Origin: a virus
Direction: 5' to 3' (one strand)
Virus record (IMG/VR): IMGVR_UViG_3300025828_000036
Location: 1-48,854 of that record
Length of the DNA stretch: 48,854 nt
Part shown: in pieces, positions 36,212 to 44,800 of the stretch
Layout: the number at the start of each line of letters is the position of its first letter
How positions within the stretch are numbered: the stretch's first letter is position 1
Made by a program: the position numbers and the translations under genes
Notes under the pieces: generated by a model
Databases searched by the model: none
Told to the model about the DNA's origin: nothing
The model's input: only the letters and a program-made list of their open reading frames with translations

Positions 36212-37962
36212 TGCCAGTCATTGATCAACAGCGCATCTCTGACGGGTTTATAACCCTAGAACGCGGGATAGACGCTGGGAAAGCTCCCAGCATGTTGCCA
36301 CGTAATCAGGCTAGCTTTGCTGTGAACGTGACGATGCGCGGTGGTTTCGCTAAAACCAGACCAGCGTTTAACAACATACCACTTACCTTCTCAGCTACAC
36401 TGCCGGAGGAAGCTGAAGCAATGCAGTCGATCTGGGAGACTGGCCGCTATCAGGGCGCTTACAACTACAGATACGGCAGGTATAGCTATCTGGTCTGCGC
36501 TATTGGTGGATACATCTTCCGCATCGACATGCCTTCCGGTGTGGTCAGCGACATTACTCCTAAGAAGTCTGATGGCACTGCTGACATCAATCCACCGGAC
36601 ATACCTGTTTTCTATTTCCAACAGGCTGAGCAATACCTAGTCATACAGGACGGTCAGAGCAGAGCGATCATTTACAACGGTGCTGGATGCCGCAGATCAT
36701 CTCCTGATGCAGACGAGGTTCCCACTGGGACCGCTATGGCGTTTGGTAACGGCAGGCTCTGGGTAGCCAGACGCAATGAGTTTGTAGCTGGGGATATTTC
36801 TGGTGGCGGCACTGAGGTTATTCAGTTCACGGAGAACACCTACATAGCTGAGGGCGGCGCGTTCGCTGTGCCGCTTGATACAGGCAACATCACAGCTATG
36901 AAGTTTATGAACCAGCCTGACAGCAGTTTGGGTCAGGGCGAACTGCTGGTTCACACTACTGATGCAGTATTTGCAGTCAATGTCCCAACAAGCAGAGACG
37001 ACTGGAAGAATGTCACGTATCCGACTGTTCGGATTGTGGCTATCAATTACGGTGCGGTTAGTGATCGTAGCTGCGTGCTGGTTAACGGCGATATGTTCTA
37101 TCGTGCTCCTGATGGTATTAGGTCTTACGTCAGCAGCAGGCGAGAGTGGCAGGAATACGGTCAGATACCGATCAGCCGTGAGATCAACCCGCTTCTAACT
37201 AACGAGACACAGACAGGCATAGCCGAAACCACTAGCGGTGTCCTGTTTGATAACCGTTACCTGTCCACTGTCACACCGCAGCCAAGCAGTCGTGGCACTT
37301 ACTTTAAGGGATTAGCTGTTCTGGACTTCGATTTGGTAGGAGGGACTGGGGCGAAAGCGCCCGCAGCGTGGGAGGGACTTTGGACGGGACTCAATTTCCT
37401 ACAGCTATTAACGGCTGATGTTGAGGGTGAGTCGCGCTGCTTTGTGTTCAACCTCAGCTCCTCCTGCCCTATTCAGCTTTGGGAGCTGACGCGCGATGGT
37501 AAGAAGGACAACAACTCAACCAGTATTAGCTGCTACATCGAGAGCCCTAGCTACACGTTTGAGAATCCGTTTGAGCTAAAGCGGCTTGAGTATGGAGAGA
37601 TGTGGATAGACCAGCTGGAGGGTCAGGTGTCCTTCGATGTTAAATACAAGCCCAACCAGTATCCAGCGTGGGTCAACTGGAACACGTTCATTGAATGCGC
37701 GAAGACATCCAACTGTGACCCAGACGCTGGTTCCTGCCTGACTTTCAATAACTACAAACCTCAATACAGAACTCGACTGCGCCTACCTCAGCCAGAGGAT
37801 GATTGCGAGTCAACCAACGGTGCTCCTATGCGTAACGGCTACGAGATGTCCGTTAGGATTGGTTGGACTGGTCAGGTCAGAATTAAGGGCTTCCGATTGC
37901 ACGCATACCCAGTAATTGAAGAACCATACGGAGGATGCGGCAGCACTAGCAGCTGTGTATGA
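36211..37962 (+). CDS. tail nozzle / tail tubular protein B-like
   Basis: A 583-residue beta-rich protein ('YFQQAEQYLVIQDGQSRAIIYNG', 'AMAFGNGRLWVARRNEFVAGDISGG'). These repeated blades with aromatic 'YxV/LVIQ' and 'GRLWVA' strands are typical for the beta-propeller nozzle of short-tailed phages (T7 gp12, P22 gp10-like). It overlaps the stop of the fibre gene by one base (TGATG). The last residues CGSTSSC are again cysteine-containing. Confidence 0.72.
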   Translation: MPVIDQQRISDGFITLERGIDAGKAPSMLPRNQASFAVNVTMRGGFAKTRPAFNNIPLTFSATLPEEAEAMQSIWETGRYQGAYNYRYGRYSYLVCAIGGYIFRIDMPSGVVSDITPKKSDGTADINPPDIPVFYFQQAEQYLVIQDGQSRAIIYNGAGCRRSSPDADEVPTGTAMAFGNGRLWVARRNEFVAGDISGGGTEVIQFTENTYIAEGGAFAVPLDTGNITAMKFMNQPDSSLGQGELLVHTTDAVFAVNVPTSRDDWKNVTYPTVRIVAINYGAVSDRSCVLVNGDMFYRAPDGIRSYVSSRREWQEYGQIPISREINPLLTNETQTGIAETTSGVLFDNRYLSTVTPQPSSRGTYFKGLAVLDFDLVGGTGAKAPAAWEGLWTGLNFLQLLTADVEGESRCFVFNLSSSCPIQLWELTRDGKKDNNSTSISCYIESPSYTFENPFELKRLEYGEMWIDQLEGQVSFDVKYKPNQYPAWVNWNTFIECAKTSNCDPDAGSCLTFNNYKPQYRTRLRLPQPEDDCESTNGAPMRNGYEMSVRIGWTGQVRIKGFRLHAYPVIEEPYGGCGSTSSCV

Positions 37963-38234
37963 GTAGTCCATCCCTAACAGTTAGTTGCTCGGATTCAACG
38001 GACCAAAGCCCGTTCAGCTATTCGCTTGGATGCGCTCCAGCTGCTGATACGTGGACAGTCAGTGCTTCGCCGTCTACAGCAATTAGCTGTAGCGACCTAT
38101 CAGCTCAATCCGCATACCAGCCAGTGCTGAGCGGAGATTGCACAAGCTCTACATCCTCAACCTCGACAGCACTGATCTCTGATGACGGCTTCCTGTTCAT
38201 CACTCATCTATCTGAATTTATCATACCCAGCTAA
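37959..38234 (+). CDS. small Ser/Thr/Cys-rich virion protein
   Basis: A 91-residue protein coupled to the nozzle gene by ATGA. It contains two tandem, similar units (LTVSCSDSTDQSPFSYSLGC and AISCSDLSAQSAYQPVL..DC) of about 38 residues, each with two cysteines. Probably a small extracellular-stable decoration or tail protein with disulphides. No homologous family is known to me. Confidence 0.6.
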   Translation: MSSPSLTVSCSDSTDQSPFSYSLGCAPAADTWTVSASPSTAISCSDLSAQSAYQPVLSGDCTSSTSSTSTALISDDGFLFITHLSEFIIPS

Positions 38235-38239
38235 ATACA

Positions 38240-38995
38240 ATGCCTACCAATCAATCAGTCACTCTCGTTAAGGGAACGGTTCCAGACGGAACATGCTTTG
38301 GCTCCGTGTCGGAGCTTTATGACACGTTTGTCGATCTTACCACAGCTTACGTCAACGGTGCTTACTCGCTGTTTAATTACGGTGACACTGAGCCTTCCGC
38401 TGCTGACAGAGATAAGCCGTGGATTAGAACTGACGGTGGCTACCCTGACAGGCTGTATGTCTACTACGATGGCTACTGGATTGCTAAACACCCAGTGCCA
38501 GCTGGTGGCAGTGAACGCAGGATCTGGGCAGGCACAACTGCTGACCTGCTTTCATACGAAGCTCCGGGTAACTCGTCCTCTACAGCTACATCTTACACAG
38601 GACCGTTCTGGGAAGTTGACACAGCTTTATCGGCTAAGTTCCTAGTGGGAGCTGGAACATTTGCTGGAGGCACAGTGGTCAATGTGAACGGCACTGGAGG
38701 CAGTGATGAGATTACGCTAACTAGCGGACAGCTCCCCGATCACCAGCATAAGGGTAAGGCTTACTACAAAGCATCTGGCGGCACAGCTGGATCAGATGCC
38801 AGCGGGTTAACTGACAACTTAGCCCACGAGAACAGCGGACACACAACGAGCACTGGATACACCAGCTCGATTGCAGCGGCGGGTGTGCTTACCACTGAGA
38901 CAGTTGGTGGTGACAATGATCCAATCACAAACCTGCCTCCATACTACGGCGTTTACTTCATTAAACGAACCGCTCGCATCTACTACACACCATAA
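38240..38995 (+). CDS. tail collar-like fibre / receptor-binding protein
   Basis: A 251-residue protein. The C-terminal half matches the phage tail-collar pattern: 'ITLTSGQLPDHQHKGKAYYK' with an H-x-H metal ligand pair near 166-171, then 'NLPPYYGVYFIKRTARIYY' at the end. In T4 gp12 a similar HxH coordinates iron in the receptor-binding trimer. The N-terminal part 'DTEPSAADRDKPWIRTDGGYPDRLYVYYDGYW' is typical for attachment to the tail. Confidence 0.78.
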   Translation: MPTNQSVTLVKGTVPDGTCFGSVSELYDTFVDLTTAYVNGAYSLFNYGDTEPSAADRDKPWIRTDGGYPDRLYVYYDGYWIAKHPVPAGGSERRIWAGTTADLLSYEAPGNSSSTATSYTGPFWEVDTALSAKFLVGAGTFAGGTVVNVNGTGGSDEITLTSGQLPDHQHKGKAYYKASGGTAGSDASGLTDNLAHENSGHTTSTGYTSSIAAAGVLTTETVGGDNDPITNLPPYYGVYFIKRTARIYYTP

Positions 38996-40005
38996 TGAAG
39001 GTCACCCTCGGAACAGCTAAGGAGCGGATCGCTAAGCACCTCAACCTGTGTGCTACTGATTCGCGCACGACTGACTACATCAACGAAGCTCAGCGCAGGC
39101 TGATTGAGAGCGGTAAGTGGAAGGGAACGTATGGTAAGTTCACGCTATGCGCTACCAACGGCTGTATCGCTTGGCCTCGGCAGATTGAGACAATCGAAAC
39201 TGTAGCTGTGTGTAGCAATCCCGGCACAGTTCGTAACGGTTGGTTTGAGTTCGTTGAAAGCGGCTACGGCCTAATGTCCGATAAGGACAACATTGGTTAC
39301 CAGCTACTAGACCGTGGTGAATCCCCTACTCACAGTGATTTGTCAGGTGCAGGCAAACAGCTGCGTGTGTATGCGTTCCTAGAAGCTGACGCCGGTAAGA
39401 CCGTGACCATACAGGGCTACGACAGCAACAACAACTGGGTAAGAACACTGAAGAGCGGTAGCGGAGCTACTGCCGTGTATCAGGATGGCGAGGTTGTTAC
39501 GCTTATTAACGGCTACGTAGACACAGCCACCAGCTTTAAGAGCGTTACGAATGTTCTAAAAGATACCACTCAGGGCAACGTGCAGGTCTATGAGATCACG
39601 GATGCTGCTACCCCTACTCTGGTTGACATAGCCACATACCAACCTGACGAGACGTTACCTAGCTATCGTCGGTCAATGATACCTAGCTTGGGTGGTGCTG
39701 CTGGGTGTGAGGACGGCGATGAGAAGCGAGTTCCAGTCACGGTTATAGCTAAGCTGAGGTTCATCAATGCCGTAAACGACACGGATGTCTTGATGGTAAG
39801 CGACCTCTACGCTGTGAAGAATATGGCAATCGCCATCAAGCTTGAGGAGAACAGAGACTTTGGTGCAGCAGCAGAGTATCGGAACCTCGCATACGACTCA
39901 CTTCAGAACCAGATCGCTAATCATATGGGTGATGGCGTGGTTCCAGTTTTACAAATGACAAACCTAAATACCACCGGCGGTGGCGGAATAGAAAGCGTGA
40001 TTTGA
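38995..40005 (+). CDS. tail adaptor / tail tubular protein A-like
   Basis: A 336-residue protein whose ATG overlaps the collar gene stop (TAATG). The N-terminus 'TTDYINEAQRRLIESGKWKGTYGKFTLCATNGCIAWPRQIETIE' (key parts: YINEAQRRL, GCIAWPRQI) is the start pattern of podovirus adaptor proteins that bind under the portal. The C-terminal helix 'NMAIAIKLEENRDFGAAAEYRNLAYDSLQNQ' supports it. Confidence 0.72.
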   Translation: MKVTLGTAKERIAKHLNLCATDSRTTDYINEAQRRLIESGKWKGTYGKFTLCATNGCIAWPRQIETIETVAVCSNPGTVRNGWFEFVESGYGLMSDKDNIGYQLLDRGESPTHSDLSGAGKQLRVYAFLEADAGKTVTIQGYDSNNNWVRTLKSGSGATAVYQDGEVVTLINGYVDTATSFKSVTNVLKDTTQGNVQVYEITDAATPTLVDIATYQPDETLPSYRRSMIPSLGGAAGCEDGDEKRVPVTVIAKLRFINAVNDTDVLMVSDLYAVKNMAIAIKLEENRDFGAAAEYRNLAYDSLQNQIANHMGDGVVPVLQMTNLNTTGGGGIESVI

Positions 40006-40006
40006 T

Positions 40007-40852
40007 ATGGCACTAGGAATGTTAGCAGCAGGAGCTGCATTAGGATTAGGTGGTTCCCTGTTGAAGAAGGGGCCAAAGATCCCCACCTACAAACCCGTCG
40101 ATCAGACTAAGGAACAGGAAGCAGCAATCGCTGCAAACCTAGCCAGCTTTGATCAGGCACGCCAACTAGCTGACCAGACGACAGCCGCCGATCAGGACAG
40201 GCTTGACTCGATGCTGGCACGCACGATGCCTAACTACCGCGAGCTACTTAGCGGCGCTGGCAGTGCTGTTCAGAATATGATCGCAGGTCAGCTACCTATG
40301 GCAGATCAGCAGATGATTATGCGTAGAGCTGCTGAGCGCGGGACCAGTATGGGGCTCGGTGGTAGCGCAGCTGGCAGGAACCTGACCGCTCGTGATCTGG
40401 GCTTATCTAGCTTGCAGATGACGCAGGCTGGTTTGGGTGCATTCAACCAGCTGTCATCCAACCTACGCCAGAACTATATGGTGAACCCAATGTCCACATC
40501 GTCGATGTATGTGTCACCGTCACAACGAATCGCCAACTCAATACAGGAGAACCAATTCGCATACAATGCGCTGGTTGGTAAGCGACAGTCTGATGCGGCG
40601 AACAGTTTTGGGAATAAGCTGGCAGGCTTCGCTAGCACTGCTGGCGGTATGATGATGGGCGCTGGGTTGCAGGGTATGATGGCTCCAGCTGCTGCGGCAG
40701 CTAACCCCGGAACCGTAGGTGCAGCTAACGCAGGCAACGCCGGTTTCTTCTCACGTATGCGAAGCAGTATAGGTGGAATGTTTGGAATGTCCGGCACTCC
40801 ACAAAGCGACACCCTCAATTCATCAGGAATGCCTAACTGGGCAACATCTTAA
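40007..40852 (+). CDS. ejection / internal virion protein 1
   Basis: A 281-residue Ala/Gly/Met-rich protein. Residues 2-18 (ALGMLAAGAALGLGGSL) and about 200-230 (FASTAGGMMMGAGLQGMMAPAAAAA) are hydrophobic and glycine-rich, like membrane-inserting segments of ejection proteins; the middle is helical. It is the first of three genes placed as T7 genes 14-16 are, so it probably forms part of the channel for DNA entry. Confidence 0.7.
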   Translation: MALGMLAAGAALGLGGSLLKKGPKIPTYKPVDQTKEQEAAIAANLASFDQARQLADQTTAADQDRLDSMLARTMPNYRELLSGAGSAVQNMIAGQLPMADQQMIMRRAAERGTSMGLGGSAAGRNLTARDLGLSSLQMTQAGLGAFNQLSSNLRQNYMVNPMSTSSMYVSPSQRIANSIQENQFAYNALVGKRQSDAANSFGNKLAGFASTAGGMMMGAGLQGMMAPAAAAANPGTVGAANAGNAGFFSRMRSSIGGMFGMSGTPQSDTLNSSGMPNWATS

Positions 40853-40860
40853 TCAACGCT

Positions 40861-41811
40861 ATGGCAGAACCAGTAGATTACTTTTTACAGGGCGCAAACC
40901 TCGGAATGAGGGCGGCTCAGTTTGGAACTCAGACGAGGCAGGCTGACGACCGTATGGCTGAACAGCGCAGACAATTTGACCTGAGCAGAGGTGACCAGAA
41001 CGAGCAGTTCAGAACAAATTTCGCGGAGAGGTCTAGGCAGTTCGAGCTGAACAGAAAGATTGCACTCGATGAGCTGGAACTGAGGAATAAGGAATACACG
41101 CTTAGGCAGGAAAACGCCATAGTTAATCAATCGCTACAGCTAGCACAGTTGTATAAGTCTCAATTTGAGAGTCAGGAAATGATGCGGAAAGCTAATGAGG
41201 CAAAGCAGTTCGCTCCAATTATGTCTTCATACAGCACCAAGCTTTCCAACTGGAACGGCGAGGGCAGCCCTCCAGCTGAGCCAGCTAATCTTCCGAAAGA
41301 GCTGCGAGAAGAAGCAACTGCAATGCGGTTTAATGCAATCAGTGTTGCAAGCAATGATCGCAGCCTAAAGCTTCAATACGAAGCTCAAGCAGCTAGTCAG
41401 AAACGGTGGAACGACGGATTGGAGTATATGACAAAATTTAAACCAGAGTCCGTTACCTTCAATCAAGACACCAATACGTTTTCATACGACTGGAACGAAT
41501 ACACCGAACTTCGTGCTTCTGATGCTAGGCAAGCCAAGCGGCTGTCAGAGCTTAAGCTGATGGCTGAAGTGAAAAAACTACTGCCACCTGACGCTACCGA
41601 GCGTGAGCAAAAGTGGGCTGAAGAAAATGCAGTGAAGTTCTACACGCCGGGAGAGATGGGTGAACTTGGCAAGTTCGATACTGAGGGGTTCAAACAGGGC
41701 ATGAACGCTGCGATGAACAGACCAAAGCTTAACGGCCCACCCCCGCTGACAGAGGAGTCAAGCTTTGAGGATATTTTAAACTTCCTCAACGCAGGCGGTG
41801 CAATTTTCTAA
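40861..41811 (+). CDS. ejection / internal virion protein 2
   Basis: A 316-residue, strongly helical protein rich in Gln, Glu and Arg (residues 35-115: 'RRQFDLSRGDQNEQFRTNF', 'ENAIVNQSLQLAQLY'), predicted coiled coil. Placed between the membrane-type ejection protein and the giant one, like T7 gp15. No enzymatic motif is seen. Confidence 0.7.
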   Translation: MAEPVDYFLQGANLGMRAAQFGTQTRQADDRMAEQRRQFDLSRGDQNEQFRTNFAERSRQFELNRKIALDELELRNKEYTLRQENAIVNQSLQLAQLYKSQFESQEMMRKANEAKQFAPIMSSYSTKLSNWNGEGSPPAEPANLPKELREEATAMRFNAISVASNDRSLKLQYEAQAASQKRWNDGLEYMTKFKPESVTFNQDTNTFSYDWNEYTELRASDARQAKRLSELKLMAEVKKLLPPDATEREQKWAEENAVKFYTPGEMGELGKFDTEGFKQGMNAAMNRPKLNGPPPLTEESSFEDILNFLNAGGAIF

Positions 41812-41823
41812 GGCAACTCAATC

Positions 41824-44800
41824 ATGCCATCCAGAACGCTCGACACTTTAAGGTCTAGGTTCCCGAAGCTTCGTGAGAACTCAGATGAAGAAATAACTGT
41901 GGCACTTGGTAGTCGCTTCCCGAAGTTAGCAGAGGAAGATCCTGACTTCGCCAAAGACTACTCGCTATTCACTCGCAACCCGGTAGCTGGAGCCGTTGAA
42001 GACTTTGGCAAATCGTTTCTAGCGTCTGCTGTTTACGACACAGGAGCTGCTGGATGGAGCATTGTTGAAAACCTCTACAAACCGTTTAGCGCTGAAGCTG
42101 CGAAGTGGGCTAGGGAAAATGCAGACCAAGCGGATAAGATGTCTCAGCGGCTTAGGGAAAGCGGAGACATAGCCTCAGATCTAACTAGCGCAAGCTTTGA
42201 CAGAGGCGTTGATCAGGATTCGTTCCCGTCAAAACTAGGTAGCGGTGCTGCTAGCTTGGTTCCTGTGGTGGGAGCTGGTGCAGCTGGAACGCTTGGAGGA
42301 CTGGGCGCTGGCGCAATCACGGCTGGCACTGCTGTGCTTTCCGGTCTTCAGTCCTTCGGCTCAACGTATCAGCAAGCTCGTAAGGGCTATGAAGATCAGG
42401 GGATGAGCGAGGAAGAGGCTGCTAAGGCAGCTGTAAAGCCAGCAGCAGCTCAGGGCTCGCTGGATGTGCTTCTCACAGCAGGTGGTGGAGTTGTCGCAAA
42501 CAAGCTAGGGGCTGTTGACTTAGAGAATCTAGCACTCGCCCTAAGATCTAAACCAGTTCAGGAAGGCATCGACAGTGTTGCTAGAGGTTCTGGTCTGGCT
42601 CAGATAGCTAAGGGCGCTCTTATTGAGGGTGCTGTTGAGGAAGCGCCATCCGCTTTCATTGGCTCATACGTCATTGCTAGGAAGTCATACGACCCAAGCG
42701 TAACGCTTGACCAGTCATTCAGAGAAGCGTGGGATGCTTTCTTAGTTGGATCAACTTTGGGTGGACTCGGTTCGGTTCCGTCAGCTGTAGGTAGGAAGAG
42801 GAAATCTCCAGAAGAAGAAGCTAGACGGCAGACATTACGGGACACCGCGCCACGCACTGCTGCAAAACTAGATCAACAGGACGCAGCAAACGAACAACAA
42901 GCTGCTATTGATCAGGTTCTGCCTGAGGGCGCTAAGCTAGATGACCCGGCGGCACAGTTTGCCGAAGCTAACAAAGACGTCCCGATGGGAGGAAAGCGTC
43001 CGGTTAGTGAGCTACCGCTTGATCCACTTTCAGAGGCAGACGCTGAGCAGATACAAGCCGCAGAAGATGAGCGCGTGCTGGAGGGTCAGGCAGATCTACA
43101 GAGAATGTCCACTCCACCAGACGCTATACAGCTCTCCGAGATCGCAGAGCAGGAGCTAGAGAGGGACAACCTAACCCCAACTAACAGAGCGGCTGTAAAC
43201 AGGCTTCTAGACAGGAAGTCAGAAGCAGTAGCGGACTCTTTGGACAGCAGCCCCGAAGCTCTGCCTCAGGTGCTAGAAGACATCAACAGGATCGACCAGA
43301 ACATAGCTAGGCTGATTCCGGGCATACCTGATCAATCTACCCCAATCACCATTGAACAACTTCAACAGCTCCAACAGGCATACATAGAAACCCCCACACA
43401 GGTGGATGCACAGCCAGAGCAGGAAGTTGATCAGGTAGAACCGGAACCAGTTGCTGAGGTAAAGCCTCTTAAAGTTGGCGGAGAATCTGTTGAGCTTGAT
43501 GCCGAACTGGACAGCCAACTCAGAGGCGAGTTCAGAAAAGCCTTCAATGACCTGCGTAGGCAATTCGGGTCGATGCTTGGTGTCAGGAAGATTTCAGTTG
43601 TTGAACTACCAGCTGGAGCTGGGGTAGCTAGCGCAGCTAGAGCCGGAAACACGGATACAATCTTTATTGATCCTAAGCGTTTGGCTGAGAGCAGAAACAA
43701 TAAGCGTTTCAGCCTAAGTAAAGCCATCGAGGAAGAAGCTATCCACAATCTCGATGTTCAAGCTCTCAAATCTGAATACAACAGGCAGCTGTCTGCTGGC
43801 GACATAGACGGGTCAATGTCTGTCACTCAGTATGTTGAAGACGCATACACTAAGGTAGCTGACGGTATGACAGCTGATGAGAAAGCATCTGCTCGTCGTG
43901 TCTACGGAATGAACTTCCGAGACGATGTGCATATGGCTCAGGAATTCATACGCCAGCTCATACAGAGAAAGCACACTGAGTCGGTCACTGAAGACGCCAA
44001 GCGCAACACACTGATCCGGAACATCCTCGAAGCAATACAGAGAATTCTAGGTAGAGCCCAGCTCTCTGGAGCAGCAAAGCAACACTTTGATCAGGTTGAT
44101 AACTTCCTGCTTGATATGTATTTAGCGGAAGTTGCCGATACATCTACTGCCGAAGAACGCACAGCTGTTGAGCAAGCACAGCAATCTAGGAAGCCAGTAG
44201 CTACCGAAGAGGATGCTAGGGAGGATCATTATAGGGTAGCTCAGGAACGAATTGACAGTGCTCTAAGGATACAGGGCTGGCCTGCTGTTGGGTCTGAGCA
44301 ATACGACTACACTCGCTACAAAGCTATTCTAGAATTTGATGAAGCATACAAAGCTGGAGAGTTCGTTGAGTCGGATGAAGGTGTCCCTCCGTTGTCTTGG
44401 TTTAAGACAGTTGTCAGCAATCGTGGCAAAGACGCCATAAAGCGATCAAATGCGAAGAAACGTGGCGGCAATGTTGAGAAGCTTTCGATAGACGCCCCGG
44501 TCGCCGAAGACAGTTCTGACGGAATGCAGGTGGCTAGCAAGTCATCAGCAGCTGGCCTGACTCCGGGCGGTGAGGGTATGGTCCAGACTTTGGAAGCAGA
44601 GTCGCCTAAGATTGGGTGGACGCCAATGCAGCAAAGCGTGCTCGTTGATGTGTTCACCGGAAACAAAACGGTCACCGAGATCGCGACAGACCGTGGTGTC
44701 ACTAAGTCTAGGATTAGCCAAGTTCTGAAAGATGCTCAGATGAAGCTGATCGACTACATCGACAATGTAAACCCAGAGTTTGGCGACATCCTGAGCGAAA

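Noticed and set aside
38278-38293. Palindrome GTTCCAGACGGAAC near the collar gene as a further iteron.
   Set aside because: Half-sites are in the opposite order (GTTCC-N4-GGAAC), single copy, and within coding sequence.
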